Below, piece by piece: positions 43,650 to 53,356 of a stretch of 64,000 bases of DNA. Under the pieces are notes generated by a model. The model was given only the letters and a program-made list of their open reading frames with translations, was not told the origin of the DNA and searched no databases. The translations under genes and the position numbers were made by a program. How positions within the stretch are numbered: position 1 is the first letter of the stretch; each line of letters starts with the position of its first letter. Source of the DNA: Vibrio hepatarius (GTDB taxonomy: Bacteria > Pseudomonadota > Gammaproteobacteria > Enterobacterales > Vibrionaceae); NCBI RefSeq assembly GCF_001274785.1, contig NZ_LHPI01000001.1, positions 930,001 through 994,000 of the forward strand, in the 5' to 3' direction.

Positions 43650-45200
43650 CTAAGCTTTGATAAGTTGGCTCATATCTTCTCTTACTTGAGGAACCGTTAA
43701 ACCAACGATTATTTGTAAGCTCTCTTGGTTTCTAACAACATTGACTGCCCCATTCTGAGTAAAGAAAGCGTTATCTTTGACCAACGCAGCATCTTTTACT
43801 TTGATACGTAAACGTGTCGCGCAGTTCGTTAGTAGCTCGATGTTTTCCTTGCCACCTAACCCTTCGATAAAAGCATGTGCTTGTGTGGACTGCTCACTAC
43901 CATTTGTGCCTTTCTGAGCTTCTTTAAAATCTTCTTTTGAATAAAGCTTGGTATCCGCACCTTCACGCCCTGGAGTTAAGATGTTGAACTTAAGAATTAA
44001 CGTTCGGAATGTAATAAAATAAATCCCAGTAAATGCTAAGCCGATAAGGATCTGGATGACATAGACTCCTGCGTGGTTACCCGCCAGTGGCAGCCAATTC
44101 TGAAAAACGAAGTCAATCAACCCAGTTTGGAAATTTCCTGAGACACCAAAAGCGAACGCAATCGTTGCCATCGTTGCAGACAACACCGCGTGCAAGGCAA
44201 AGAGAGCCGGAGCAATGAACAAAAAGGTGAACTCAATCGGTTCTGTAATCCCGGTTAAAATAGCAGTGATAGCCGCACCAAGAACTAAACCCATCACCAT
44301 TTTTTTATTCTCTTTCTTAGCGACAGAGTAAAGTGCGAGCGCAATTCCCGTACAACCGAACACTTTCCCCATCCCTGTGAGCATCAAGCCACCTTGCGGG
44401 AACTGGGTTGTTAAGCTTTCTGGACTCTGAGCAAAAGTTTGCATGTTTTGAATCCAGTAGGCCACCGTACCACCATCAACAGCAACTGGGCCGTAGAATA
44501 CTGGTCCATATACGAAGTGGTGTAATCCAGTTGGAATCATGATGCGTTCTAAGAAGGTAAACAACCAGACACCAAGTGAACCGGCATCGACTAGAAAAGC
44601 CTGAAGGTTATTAATTCCATGCTGAATACTAGGCCAAGTAAAGCATGTAATGACCGCCATAATGACCATGAGTGGGAAGCTGACTATCACCACTAGAGGT
44701 GTGCCACCAAAAACCGCAGCCCAGTCTGGAAGCTTTTTGTCGAAGTATCGGTTATGGACCCATACTGAAATACTGGCAATGATAATCGCGCCCAACAAGT
44801 TAGTATCGAGCGTCAGAATTCCGCCCACTTCGGTCAGGCCACGCTCTCCTTCAGCATAGTTCACACCCAACTCAGGTCCCCAAAACTGGAGAATACCGCC
44901 AATCACATAGTTAAATGTGATGTAAGAGACTAACGTCGCCAAAACAGCTCGACCCGATGCTCTTTTTGCTAAAGCGATGGGAAGGCCAGCGGCGAAGATA
45001 AGCGCCATATTCTTAAACACAGCTAGAGATGCTTGCAAAAGGATAGTTGAAACTTTAACCCAAGCACTCCCCTCTGTTGCCCAAGGAAAGATATCCTGAT
45101 TAAGCAGAACTACCGAGAACCCCAACAGCATACCAGCAGCGGGAAATAATAAGACAGGGACAAACATCGCAGCCCCAAATCGTTGAATCACGTCTTTCAT
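43650..45200 (-). CDS. PTS alpha-glucoside transporter, EIICB
   Basis: A 516-residue permease of the glucose/maltose superfamily of PTS enzymes. The EIIC part (about 1-400, ten or so membrane helices) includes the segment ERIMIPTGLHHFVYGPVFYGPVAVDGGTVAYW and GITEPIEFTFLF. The EIIB part (about 430-516) carries the phosphorylated cysteine in LLTNCATRLRIKV. No EIIA domain is present, so phosphate must come from a separate EIIA such as Crr. It resembles AglA/MalX-type EIICB. Position after a GH4 phospho-alpha-glucosidase points to maltose, isomaltose or sucrose isomers as substrate. It is second in the operon. Confidence 0.88.
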   Translation of the reverse strand: MKDVIQRFGAAMFVPVLLFPAAGMLLGFSVVLLNQDIFPWATEGSAWVKVSTILLQASLAVFKNMALIFAAGLPIALAKRASGRAVLATLVSYITFNYVIGGILQFWGPELGVNYAEGERGLTEVGGILTLDTNLLGAIIIASISVWVHNRYFDKKLPDWAAVFGGTPLVVIVSFPLMVIMAVITCFTWPSIQHGINNLQAFLVDAGSLGVWLFTFLERIMIPTGLHHFVYGPVFYGPVAVDGGTVAYWIQNMQTFAQSPESLTTQFPQGGLMLTGMGKVFGCTGIALALYSVAKKENKKMVMGLVLGAAITAILTGITEPIEFTFLFIAPALFALHAVLSATMATIAFAFGVSGNFQTGLIDFVFQNWLPLAGNHAGVYVIQILIGLAFTGIYFITFRTLILKFNILTPGREGADTKLYSKEDFKEAQKGTNGSEQSTQAHAFIEGLGGKENIELLTNCATRLRIKVKDAALVKDNAFFTQNGAVNVVRNQESLQIIVGLTVPQVREDMSQLIKA

Positions 45201-45255
45201 AAAAACCTCTAAATTCTAATTAGGAGCCTGATATCAGGCTCACTAAGCTAATCCG

Positions 45256-46584
45256 TTATTTGAAAAATTGAGGAAGGTACTGTTTATTTTCTTCTAATAT
45301 TTGTTCTGTAATCGCTTTCGCTTTAGGTACATTCACAACCGTTCGGTTTAATGTCAGGGCGTTGACCAACTTTTGCTTATCGCCTTCATACCATGCATCA
45401 ACAACAAGTTTCTCGTAACCAAGTTGACTTTCTATCATTGCTTTCTGGAACGTTGGAATTTTGCCAACCGCAAACGGTTTAGGGCCGTCATTGGTTAATG
45501 CCGCAGGAACTTCAACCATGGCATCATCTTGAAGATTAGAAATGGCACCATTGTTTGGCACGATCACAAGATAAGTCTCGCTGCGGTTGTATGCCAACGA
45601 GGCAGCAACGCGAACCATGTAACGGCCATGAATATCGGCATGTAATGTCTCATGTTTTGTGGTCCCGGCCTCGATGATACGCGCATTCAACTCGAATACT
45701 CGTTTCTCACGACCGTTAATAACCTGCCTAGCTCGCGTATTATTAATATCCTCTTTAGCCACCATTTTCTCTGGATATAGGTAGTATTGTAGATAGGTGT
45801 TAGGTAGAAACTCCGGATTATCTTCTAGCATAGTCTGCATATTTTTAAATGTAGCTTGCCAAGAAGGATCGTCCGCAATCTCTGCGTCAACCGCGCTGAT
45901 TCCTTCTTTAAGAATGATGTCTTTAATCTTAGATGTCAGGTCTTCGCCTTGTTTGTTGCGAATTTTAGTAAACCATCCATAGTGATTCAGACCAAAGTAC
46001 TCAGGTACAAAGTCCCAGATTTCACAACCAAGCAGTTGGGCATAACTAACCATAATCGCGGCAGGCATATCACAAATGTTCAGAATCTTCTTATCTTCCG
46101 GAAACTCTCGGTTAAGAGCTTCAGCAACAATTGCAGCAGGGTTTGTGTAGTTAAGGATCCAAGCATCTGGGCAAGTTTTTCTAATATCTTGCACCAGCTC
46201 TATCATATCTCCAATCGAACGCATGCCATATGCCATACCACCTGCACCACAAGTTTCTTGTCCTACACATGAGTTTGACAATGGGATCTGCTCATCGCGC
46301 TCTCGCATCGCCAAACCACCGGTTCGGATCTGAATAAAATAAAAATCCGAATCAGCAAAGGCAACCTCTTTATCGGTGGTATAAACAAACTCTTTTACTT
46401 CTGGGTATTGCTCGCGCAATAGAATTTCAGTAGCAAGCGCATTGGACTCTTGGCGCTTTTCATCAATGTCGTAGAAAACGACACTTTCCAATGGAAAGTT
46501 ATCTTTCTCAGCAATCAGGCTATTCATCATACCTAACGTATAGGTACTGCCCGCACCGACAATAGTTAACTTTTGACGTTTCAT
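45256..46584 (-). CDS. 6-phospho-alpha-glucosidase (glycoside hydrolase family 4)
   Basis: A 442-residue NAD+- and Mn2+-dependent GH4 enzyme that splits phosphorylated alpha-glucosides brought in by the PTS. The N-terminal NAD-binding motif is LTIVGAGSTYTLGM. The metal- and substrate-binding residues appear as the cysteine in NICDMP and the histidine in GLNHYGWF, and the segment GQETCGAGGMAYGMRSIG is nearly as in Klebsiella AglB. The ATG at 46584 has GAGAGAGGTG upstream, and KRQKLTIVGAG is the natural start. It leads the operon with the EIICB gene. Confidence 0.93.
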   Translation of the reverse strand: MKRQKLTIVGAGSTYTLGMMNSLIAEKDNFPLESVVFYDIDEKRQESNALATEILLREQYPEVKEFVYTTDKEVAFADSDFYFIQIRTGGLAMRERDEQIPLSNSCVGQETCGAGGMAYGMRSIGDMIELVQDIRKTCPDAWILNYTNPAAIVAEALNREFPEDKKILNICDMPAAIMVSYAQLLGCEIWDFVPEYFGLNHYGWFTKIRNKQGEDLTSKIKDIILKEGISAVDAEIADDPSWQATFKNMQTMLEDNPEFLPNTYLQYYLYPEKMVAKEDINNTRARQVINGREKRVFELNARIIEAGTTKHETLHADIHGRYMVRVAASLAYNRSETYLVIVPNNGAISNLQDDAMVEVPAALTNDGPKPFAVGKIPTFQKAMIESQLGYEKLVVDAWYEGDKQKLVNALTLNRTVVNVPKAKAITEQILEENKQYLPQFFK

Positions 46585-46625
46585 TCTGTTCACCTCTCTC
46601 TGACTTAGCACCCAATGTATGATTT

Positions 46626-46639
46626 AAGTATTAATACTT
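46626..46639. promoter_or_regulatory. Palindromic operator candidate for the alpha-glucoside operon
   Basis: AAGTATTAATACTT is a perfect 14-base palindrome 42 bases upstream of the glucosidase ATG. It is a good candidate for the divergent GntR-family regulator at 46768. Nearby TGTATTAC and ATAATACAT may be further half-sites. Confidence 0.55.
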
Positions 46640-46767
46640 TTATAATACATTTATAGAGTGCTTGTATTACATTGTGCTTCCACTCACACAAAAAAGCCGA
46701 AAAGCGGTAATAACTACTTCTTAGATCACATTGTTGTTATGATATAAACAGTTTTTAGAGAGGCGTT

Positions 46768-47475
46768 ATGAAACCTAAGTACATTGAGATTGCCGATTCG
46801 TTTGAAAGCCAGATAAAAGACGGATTACTTACACCAGGAACGATGTTACCTGCAGAAAGTGTCCTGCAAGCTGAATTTGGCGTAAGCCGTGTGACGATAA
46901 GGAAAAGCTTACAAATCCTTGTAGATAAAGGATTAATTAATCGTACTCGTGGGAGTGGCACATATATCAACGACCCGAAAGCTCAGCATGATGCCCTGCA
47001 CCTACTCGGTTTCATAGAAGAAGTCAGTCGGCAAGGTAAGACACCCAGCTCGCGCGTACTTAAGTTCGAACTAAAGAAGCCAACTCGTATGGTCGCGGAT
47101 AAGTTGGCGCTAAGTACCGACGATGATACTTATGAGATACATAGACTTCGTTGTATTAACGGGGAACCAGAAATCTACGAGATAACACATATGCCTGCGA
47201 GTTTATTTCCTGATCTCAGTATCTCTGTGATGAACGGGTCTAAATATGATTACATTGAAGAAGATAAGGGCCTAAAAATCGCCAAAAGTAGTCAATCGGT
47301 CAAACCATATATACTGGATGCTGACATGGCCTCTCACTTGGACGAACCCGAAGCACAGGCAATTTTAAAAGTTGAGTCCACTGGTTTTTTGATCTGTGGA
47401 ACAGCATTTGAATACACCGTGAATTATTTTCGACTTCATCAATACAGCTTTGAGTTTATTTCTACGCGAAGTTAA
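46768..47475 (+). CDS. GntR family regulator with UTRA domain (HutC subfamily)
   Basis: A 235-residue repressor-type protein. The N-terminal GntR helix-turn-helix is clear (YIEIADSFESQIKDGLLTPGTMLPAESVLQAEFGVSRVTIRKSLQILVDKGLI..., residues about 5-60). A UTRA sugar-binding domain follows (about 80-230). It diverges from the phospho-alpha-glucosidase gene and very probably controls that operon, with a phosphorylated sugar as inducer. The ATG has AGAGAGGCG upstream. A terminator follows. Confidence 0.9.
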   Translation: MKPKYIEIADSFESQIKDGLLTPGTMLPAESVLQAEFGVSRVTIRKSLQILVDKGLINRTRGSGTYINDPKAQHDALHLLGFIEEVSRQGKTPSSRVLKFELKKPTRMVADKLALSTDDDTYEIHRLRCINGEPEIYEITHMPASLFPDLSISVMNGSKYDYIEEDKGLKIAKSSQSVKPYILDADMASHLDEPEAQAILKVESTGFLICGTAFEYTVNYFRLHQYSFEFISTRS

Positions 47476-47518
47476 AAAGCGCGCCCGTAAACGTTTGGTT
47501 ATATCCCCCCAAAAAAAC

Positions 47519-47547
47519 AAAAAGCGAGCTAAGTTAGCTCGCTTTTT
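47519..47547. terminator. Bidirectional intrinsic terminator
   Basis: AAAAAGCGAGCTAA-G-TTAGCTCGCTTTTT is a perfect stem between the convergent GntR and acr3 genes. Confidence 0.92.
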
Positions 47548-47578
47548 AGCAGAACAGATTATCTAAACTAGCGCGCAA

Positions 47579-48646
47579 TTACTGTGCGTAATATTTGCGC
47601 TTCATTCTTAAAGCCACGTTAACCAATGCGATTAAGACAGGGACTTCGACAAGCGGCCCGATAACACCTGCGAACGCTTGATCTGAATTGAGACCAAATA
47701 CCGCGATAGATACCGCAATCGCTAGCTCGAAGTTATTGCCAGATGACGTAAACGCAATGGAAGCGTTTTGATCGTAAGGTAACCCCATGCGTTTGCCGAT
47801 GTAAAAGCTGGCAAAAAACATCACCATGAAATAGATCACCAACGGAATGGCCACGCGCAACACGTCCATTGGCAACTCAATGATCATCTCACCTTTCAGG
47901 CTAAACATAAGCACGATAGTCGCTAACAACGCAATGAGTGTGATTGGCGAAATTGCAGATATAAACACTTGGTTGTACCATTGCTCGCCTTTCGCAGCCA
48001 CTAGCCATTTACGGCTCAAGAACCCAGCTAGAAATGGAATACCTAAGTAGATCAGCACGCTTTCTGCGATATCTAAAATGGTGATATCAACAACGAAACT
48101 CTCTAAGCCGAAGTAAGGCGGTAGAACGGTGATGAATAGCCACGCCATAAAGCTGTATGTGACAATCTGAAACGCACTATTCAGCGCCACCAAGGTTGCG
48201 CCGTACTCTTTATTGCCGCCACTGATGTCATTCCAGACAAGCACCATAGCGATACAGCGCGCCAGACCAATCAGAATCAGGCCGACCATGTAACCGGGGT
48301 GATCGCGTAAGAAGATGATGGCGAGCGCAAACATCAAGATGGGACCAATCACCCAGTTCATGATCAATGAAAGCGTGATTGCCCTTCTGTCTCGCGTCAC
48401 CTCTCCAAGCAGGCTGTAATTGACCTTCGCGAGTGGCGGATACATCATCAAAATCAAGCCAATTGCCAGTGGAATATTGGTCGAGCCAACCGACATAGAC
48501 TCGTTCCATTGTGCGACTTGGGGAAACATCACGCCAATGCCCACGCCGATCGCCATCGCGAGGAAAATCCAAACTGTTAGGTAACGGTCTAGAAAACTCA
48601 TTCTTTGCGACGCTGTTGTTTCAGCACAGCTCTCAATATTGCTCAT
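47579..48646 (-). CDS. acr3: Arsenite efflux permease, ACR3 family
   Basis: A 355-residue, ten-helix permease that expels arsenite (or antimonite). The family segments [18 protein letters not shown] (with the conserved cysteine of ACR3) and [24 protein letters not shown] are present. The ATG at 48646 has GAGGT upstream; a longer reading from 48712 would overlap arsR. It lies 13 bases after arsR in an arsR-acr3 operon. No arsenate reductase (arsC) gene is visible nearby. Confidence 0.92.
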   Translation of the reverse strand: MSNIESCAETTASQRMSFLDRYLTVWIFLAMAIGVGIGVMFPQVAQWNESMSVGSTNIPLAIGLILMMYPPLAKVNYSLLGEVTRDRRAITLSLIMNWVIGPILMFALAIIFLRDHPGYMVGLILIGLARCIAMVLVWNDISGGNKEYGATLVALNSAFQIVTYSFMAWLFITVLPPYFGLESFVVDITILDIAESVLIYLGIPFLAGFLSRKWLVAAKGEQWYNQVFISAISPITLIALLATIVLMFSLKGEMIIELPMDVLRVAIPLVIYFMVMFFASFYIGKRMGLPYDQNASIAFTSSGNNFELAIAVSIAVFGLNSDQAFAGVIGPLVEVPVLIALVNVALRMKRKYYAQ

Positions 48647-48659
48647 ACAAACCTCAAAA

Positions 48660-48992
48660 TTATGTTCGGCAAGAAGATGACTCAGCACCAATCGCGACCA
48701 GCAATGGCGCAATCAGTTCTCGATTGCTTTCCAAAGTGATGCTCAACACTTGTTTCATCCAACTAGGCAAGTCTGGATTGATTCGGTAATACATCCATTT
48801 TCCACGACGTTCACCAACAACAAGCGCTTGTTTTCTTAACTCAGCGAGATGGCGTGAAACTTTAGGCTGACTCAAAGCCAACGCGTTCATTAGGTCGCAC
48901 ACGCACAGCTCACCTTGGCTTTCTAACAAGAGTAGAGATTTTAGGCGTGTTTCTTCCGCCAGTGCTTTGTAAAACAGGAGTGATACAGCCAT
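48660..48992 (-). CDS. arsR: ArsR family arsenic-responsive repressor
   Basis: A 110-residue winged-helix repressor. The metalloid-binding site is ELCVCDL, with the two cysteines at residues about 30 and 32. The recognition helix is in [20 protein letters not shown] further SSC near the C-terminus may add a ligand. It controls itself and acr3: an AT-rich dyad lies upstream at 49032-49053. No strong ribosome site precedes the ATG. Confidence 0.92.
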   Translation of the reverse strand: MAVSLLFYKALAEETRLKSLLLLESQGELCVCDLMNALALSQPKVSRHLAELRKQALVVGERRGKWMYYRINPDLPSWMKQVLSITLESNRELIAPLLVAIGAESSSCRT

Positions 48993-49031
48993 CGCGATCG
49001 TTCAATAACAAATGATTGAAGTGAGCATAAC

Positions 49032-49053
49032 ACATATGGAAAATCATATATGT
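49032..49053. promoter_or_regulatory. Candidate ArsR operator
   Basis: ACATATG (49032-49038) and CATATATGT (49045-49053) form an imperfect AT-rich dyad 40 bases upstream of arsR. It contains ATCATATATG, similar to the ATCATATG element of known ArsR sites. Confidence 0.5.
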
Positions 49054-49123
49054 TAACTTTTGATGTCTTTAGAATTGTTTAGAGAATTTGATTGAGGAGA
49101 TAGCTAAAAGCAGGGCTGCGCAC

Positions 49124-49786
49124 TTACTCGGCACTAAAAACGATATCGCCGTAGTATGACTCTGCTGCTAAGCCACTGTTATCGGTGTCGGTCATAATCG
49201 CCACCGCATCAATGTATCGATACGCTTCCAAGTTGGCCTCAGACGATCCTTTATCACCAAAGTAGCGAATCATATCTTGGTAAACATTACGCTGTTCGCT
49301 ATACCATTGATGAGTACTCGCGCTTTGTCCCTGAATAGCCAGCATCTTTACGTTTTCACCCACGTAAGCATTGTTCCAGACACTCCCCTGCACCTGAGAA
49401 CTAGACCAAACATAGTTGAGGGCTTTTGTCTTTAGCCCCATAAAACCGTCTTCGATAACAAGATAAATCCGCGCCGCATAATCATCACCGGCTTTGGTTT
49501 GTTCTTTGAGATTGGGTAGTTGCTTAGAAATCCGCCAACGCCATTGAATAAAAGGCGTTTGTTGTAAATCGATACGCTTTTTCAGTACCAGTCCAGACGC
49601 ACTCTTATTGCTCAGTGCTCTAAGAACAGGTTCTCCTTCTAGAGATACTTGCTCATAAACTGTCTCGCCTGAAAATACTTCTTTTTCCCATTGCTCGATT
49701 TTATCTGTACCAAATGCAGTCAGATTATCTTGAGCGCTAGAGTAAGAGCTGCTGAGTGCGAGTAACAACAGTGCGTAACGTTTCAT
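49124..49786 (-). CDS. DUF3047 exported protein
   Basis: A 220-residue protein with a signal peptide (MKRYALLLLALSSSYSSA, cleavage about residue 18). The segments PFIQWRWRISKQLPN, GDDYAARIYLVIE and ALNYVWSSSQVQGSVW are characteristic of DUF3047. These proteins are secreted or periplasmic and their role is unknown. It lies 38 bases downstream of the GNAT gene on the same strand and may share its transcript. Confidence 0.82.
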   Translation of the reverse strand: MKRYALLLLALSSSYSSAQDNLTAFGTDKIEQWEKEVFSGETVYEQVSLEGEPVLRALSNKSASGLVLKKRIDLQQTPFIQWRWRISKQLPNLKEQTKAGDDYAARIYLVIEDGFMGLKTKALNYVWSSSQVQGSVWNNAYVGENVKMLAIQGQSASTHQWYSEQRNVYQDMIRYFGDKGSSEANLEAYRYIDAVAIMTDTDNSGLAAESYYGDIVFSAE

Positions 49787-49824
49787 TCAATCACCATAAG
49801 CGTGTTTTTTTGTGTTAGCTGTTC

Positions 49825-50247
49825 TTAAGCAATATCTTTAGTCATATTGTAGAAGCGGTCATCTTCATCAATCACCTCAAAACCAAGCCGTTTGTACAGC
49901 CCATAAGCAGGACTGATTTTGAATACCCTCAAACGGATCTGTTTTGCTCCTGATTGACGTGCAACTCGTGTTGCTTCACCAAGTGCTTTGGCACCGATAC
50001 CTTGGTTTTGAAACGCTTGGCTTATCTGCAGATCTCTTAGATAACATCCAGATTCATCAAACTGCAAACGAATTGCGCCGACTACCTCGCCGTCAAACAG
50101 AATATCCCAGTTATCCAATTCAGAGATTTGCTGCGCTATATTGCTTTGCTGCCAATCCACGGAGTAGTGCTGATAGTAAGACCGCATATTGGCGTAAGTA
50201 ATTTCTGCAGATTTTGACAAATCTGTCGTAGCTTGAAATGAAATCAC
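49825..50247 (-). CDS. GNAT family N-acetyltransferase
   Basis: A 140-residue acetyltransferase. The acetyl-CoA-binding motif A is QNQGIGAKALGEATRVARQSG (residues about 82-102, Q/R-x-x-G-x-G pattern as QGIG), with YKRLGFEVIDEDDRFYNMTK as the usual C-terminal strand. The acceptor cannot be named. It is transcribed with its neighbours on the minus strand. Confidence 0.85.
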   Translation of the reverse strand: MISFQATTDLSKSAEITYANMRSYYQHYSVDWQQSNIAQQISELDNWDILFDGEVVGAIRLQFDESGCYLRDLQISQAFQNQGIGAKALGEATRVARQSGAKQIRLRVFKISPAYGLYKRLGFEVIDEDDRFYNMTKDIA

Positions 50248-50325
50248 GATAAATCTACTTCCTTGATGAGGTTATAGCGTTGGGCGAAGATAGTAATGTC
50301 GCCGGCAATGAATCTAAATTCTGTT

Positions 50326-50973
50326 TTAAATCTTGCGTTTAAAAGGCGTCAGGTCGATGCATTCGAACTCACACACCTCTTTAACGACTGGATGTTCGGC
50401 TAGGCGCGTTAAGTAATCAGCTAGATGGGCAAATTTGAGCGGCGACTGTTTGGCGAGCAAGGACCACTCTGCCAACATAAATAGGAAGTAATCACATGCC
50501 GACAGCTTATCTCCTAACAAGTATTCATTTTTGGCAAGTTGGTCGTTGATGATCGATAGCGCGTCTGCAATGCGCTCATCTTGCGCAGCAATAACATTGG
50601 GTATCGTTGCTTCGTCGTTGGTATGTCGGTGCGGGTAGTAACGAACCATGAGTTCAGCCTGAAGAGTATTGTTCAGAAAAGCTAACCATTGGAAGAACAA
50701 AGGACGTTTCGCATCCCCTATTGCAGGGATGAGCTCGTATTCAGGGAACAGCTCGCAAATATGAATGCAGATGGCTGGACTTTCAAATATCGGTTGGTCA
50801 TCAACAACAAGCGTTGGAATGCGGCCTGCTGGGTTGAGCTTTAGATACTCCGCAGATTTTTGTGAATTAGATTTTTTGTCGACGAGTAGAAGCTCATAGT
50901 TGGCATTGACGTGACGAAGCAAAAAATGTGGTGCCAGACTGGCATTGTTTGGATAGTAATAAAGCTTGAACAA
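50326..50973 (-). CDS. Glutathione S-transferase family protein
   Basis: A 215-residue GST. The thioredoxin-like N-terminal domain shows LYYYPNNASLAPHFLLRH, then LNPAGRIPTLVVDDQPIFESPAICIHI with the cis-proline and the ES glutathione contact. An all-helical C-terminal domain follows (about 90-215). The start is TTG at 50973, six bases after AAGGGAG; no nearer ATG exists. A role in detoxification is inferred from the family; the substrate is unknown. Confidence 0.87.
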   Translation of the reverse strand: MFKLYYYPNNASLAPHFLLRHVNANYELLLVDKKSNSQKSAEYLKLNPAGRIPTLVVDDQPIFESPAICIHICELFPEYELIPAIGDAKRPLFFQWLAFLNNTLQAELMVRYYPHRHTNDEATIPNVIAAQDERIADALSIINDQLAKNEYLLGDKLSACDYFLFMLAEWSLLAKQSPLKFAHLADYLTRLAEHPVVKEVCEFECIDLTPFKRKI

Positions 50974-51263
50974 AATAGACTCCCTTCTCTTTTTTCACCG
51001 TTATTAAGGCGATTCAAGTGCACTTTAATGGTTTAGCCAGTATTCAGACTGTCACAGTGATTATGATATGCCAAATCAAAATGTTACGTCTCCAGCTTAT
51101 TTAGCAGTAAAACTTTGTAACATTCCCCAGGTTGTGGCTTTTACACTCAACGGACAATTCACCGTATCAATATAAGTAACCTTAGCGGGATTGTTTTGCC
51201 TCGTGTGACGATACTAGCGAGCAAAGGCCAAGCATTTTGAGTAATTAGAGATAAGGCAGCATA

Positions 51264-51962
51264 GTGAAAGCTTCAATTCGAAGAATCAAACGTCGAGCAA
51301 AGTCAGTGATTATTACCGGTTTAACCGTGTTATTGGGCGCACCGATCGTTTTGGTTCTATTGCTGAAGTTTGTAAACCCGCCGTTGTGGGGCTGGCAGTT
51401 ATCACGCACATTCTTTCCGCCACAAGGTTATCCTCAAAGTTCACAGCATCAATGGGTGCCTTTATCGTCGATCTCTTCGTCGCTACCACTTGCGATCATA
51501 GCAGCAGAAGATCAACGTTTTCCTCATCACTGGGGATTGGATTTCAACGCTTTGCTCTCGGTCATTCAACAAAGCGGACCAAATGGGCCTGCGCGTGGCG
51601 CCAGCACAATTACCCAACAAACCGCTAAGAATGTCTTCCTCTTCCCGAGTCATAGCTATGTACGTAAGGCTTACGAGCTTTACATAGCCCTGCTTATGGA
51701 AGTGATTTGGGGCAAAGAGCGCATCATGGAAATGTATCTGAACGTGGTCGAGTTTGGTCCCGGTATTTACGGTGTCGAGGCCGCCAGCAAGCACTACTTT
51801 GGCGTTTCTGCCAACCAACTAAGTCGATATCAAGCGGCGCAACTAGCAGTAGTGCTCCCTAACCCATACAAGATTCAACCTGTTCCTATGACCAACTACG
51901 TACAAAATCGCGTTAGCTGGGTCCTTAGGCAAATGCAAAACCTTGGGCATGTTGCTCTGTAA
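51264..51962 (+). CDS. mtgA: Monofunctional peptidoglycan transglycosylase
   Basis: A 232-residue GT51 enzyme that polymerises lipid II glycan strands. It has one N-terminal membrane helix (about 15-37). The catalytic region includes IIAAEDQRFPHHWGLD with the key glutamate, then GASTITQQTAKNVFL, and a second glutamate in LMEVIWGKERIMEMYLNVVEFGPGIYG. No transpeptidase domain is present. The start is GTG at 51264 with AAGGC about eight bases upstream. It stands alone and converges on the MFS gene. Confidence 0.95.
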   Translation: MKASIRRIKRRAKSVIITGLTVLLGAPIVLVLLLKFVNPPLWGWQLSRTFFPPQGYPQSSQHQWVPLSSISSSLPLAIIAAEDQRFPHHWGLDFNALLSVIQQSGPNGPARGASTITQQTAKNVFLFPSHSYVRKAYELYIALLMEVIWGKERIMEMYLNVVEFGPGIYGVEAASKHYFGVSANQLSRYQAAQLAVVLPNPYKIQPVPMTNYVQNRVSWVLRQMQNLGHVAL

Positions 51963-51998
51963 ATAAATCGACGTAACCTGTGTCAAGAAGCGCAGCTA

Positions 51999-53237
51999 TT
52001 AAAGACGAGTTTCAGCCTTAAGCGCATTTTGCTGCATTGGTGCAAATGCAGTCATTACAATGATCGATGCAAACAACACACACAGATAAATCGGATAACT
52101 TGGCGAGAGCGTCGCGGTAAATGCGAGTAGCGACGCCAAACCATAGCCAATTGTGTGTGACATCGAAATGTATCCCGCCACCGCCCCCGGTGAATCCGCA
52201 TATTGCGCCGTCGCCGCCGAAGTATAAGCGGGAACCAATAGCGCCGCACCAGCAGCAGTGAATACCATCGCCAGCGTAAGCATCCATATCTGACTTACCA
52301 AGAACATCGCTAGCCCCAGCAATAACATTAGCGAGCCCAAGCGATACATTTGCTCGGGCGTGATGCGTTTTTTCTTAATCACCACCACTTGAGTGACAAA
52401 CGTGCACGCCGCGCTGATCGTCAACAGAACACCAATGGCATCACTAATTTGCCCAGTCGGCCAATCAGTCAAAGCACCAATCAATGGAGAGAAACTGTAT
52501 TGGAGCAAGGCAATCGCCGCGCACAACAGTAAGCCACTGGTTAAATAGCGCCATAAACGGCGGCTTGGTAACCAAGGTAGCGAAAGTTTAACCTTATCGC
52601 TTTGATTAGTAAGCTGCGGTGCCGGCAGAAGCAGCGCGCCACATAAAGCGATAACAGGCAACAACACCATAATCATCAAAGGCGCAAAAGGAGAGATTTT
52701 GAGCGCAAAGATAGAAATCACCGGTCCGACCAAACGCCCAACACTCAATCCAATACTCACCGAGGTGATCGCTTGTAAACGGCTCTGCTCGCCGCACAAC
52801 ATGATTGCCCAATGTTGACTGGCAGGCACCATACCCGACACCGTACAACCGTAAATGACCCGCGCAATAACCAACCCGCTCAAACACCACACATACCAAA
52901 GACTAGAGTCACGGCTGACAATCGCAAATAACGCCAGCAAGCTAAAGCTCACCGCCATTCCGGCCAAAGCTTGAATGACCACTCGTTTCGGCCCATGCCT
53001 GTCACTCACTCGTCCCCAAAATGGCGCAGAAGGAAGAAATAGAAAGCTACCAATCGCGATAAGTATCGACCACGTTGGTAAATCAAACGCTGACTGCTCT
53101 ACCAGAAACGGAAGTGATACTAATAAGCCATTTTGACCGATGCCCATAAGAGCCGCGGCTAGGCCGATAACAGCCAATTGAGAAGATTGTTTTTTAATTC
53201 CAGACATACTGACCGTCGCTGCTATTGAACTGACCAT
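51999..53237 (-). CDS. MFS transporter, probable aerobactin exporter
   Basis: About 412 residues, 12 membrane helices, with the MFS loop motif in GRVSDRHGPKRVV. It diverges from the ferric-siderophore importer genes and shares their Fur box. In E. coli plasmids an MFS gene (shiF) accompanies the aerobactin operon, so siderophore export is the likely role here, by context. The frame is open up to a TTG inside the Fur box. The ATG at 53237 (with AGGGG only two bases upstream) and the ATG at 53207 are both possible; I used 53237. Confidence 0.78.
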   Translation of the reverse strand: MVSSIAATVSMSGIKKQSSQLAVIGLAAALMGIGQNGLLVSLPFLVEQSAFDLPTWSILIAIGSFLFLPSAPFWGRVSDRHGPKRVVIQALAGMAVSFSLLALFAIVSRDSSLWYVWCLSGLVIARVIYGCTVSGMVPASQHWAIMLCGEQSRLQAITSVSIGLSVGRLVGPVISIFALKISPFAPLMIMVLLPVIALCGALLLPAPQLTNQSDKVKLSLPWLPSRRLWRYLTSGLLLCAAIALLQYSFSPLIGALTDWPTGQISDAIGVLLTISAACTFVTQVVVIKKKRITPEQMYRLGSLMLLLGLAMFLVSQIWMLTLAMVFTAAGAALLVPAYTSAATAQYADSPGAVAGYISMSHTIGYGLASLLAFTATLSPSYPIYLCVLFASIIVMTAFAPMQQNALKAETRL

Positions 53238-53274
53238 CACCCCTATTGATGATGGATTTAATAACAGAAATATT

Positions 53275-53293
53275 GATAATGAAAACAATTATC
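53275..53293. promoter_or_regulatory. Fur box between the MFS exporter and siderophore importer genes
   Basis: GATAATGAAAACAATTATC matches the 19-base Fur consensus at 16 positions. Its place between divergent starts should give iron repression of both transcripts. Confidence 0.88.
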
Positions 53294-53356
53294 ATTGTTA
53301 TTTTGTTATGCTAACATTAACGACTCGTAACCCATAACTCAAATTTGTATTGCATT

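Noticed and set aside
51999..52287. Two other minus-strand frames inside the MFS exporter gene
   Set aside because: They are alternative frames of a clear 12-helix transporter and show no family features.
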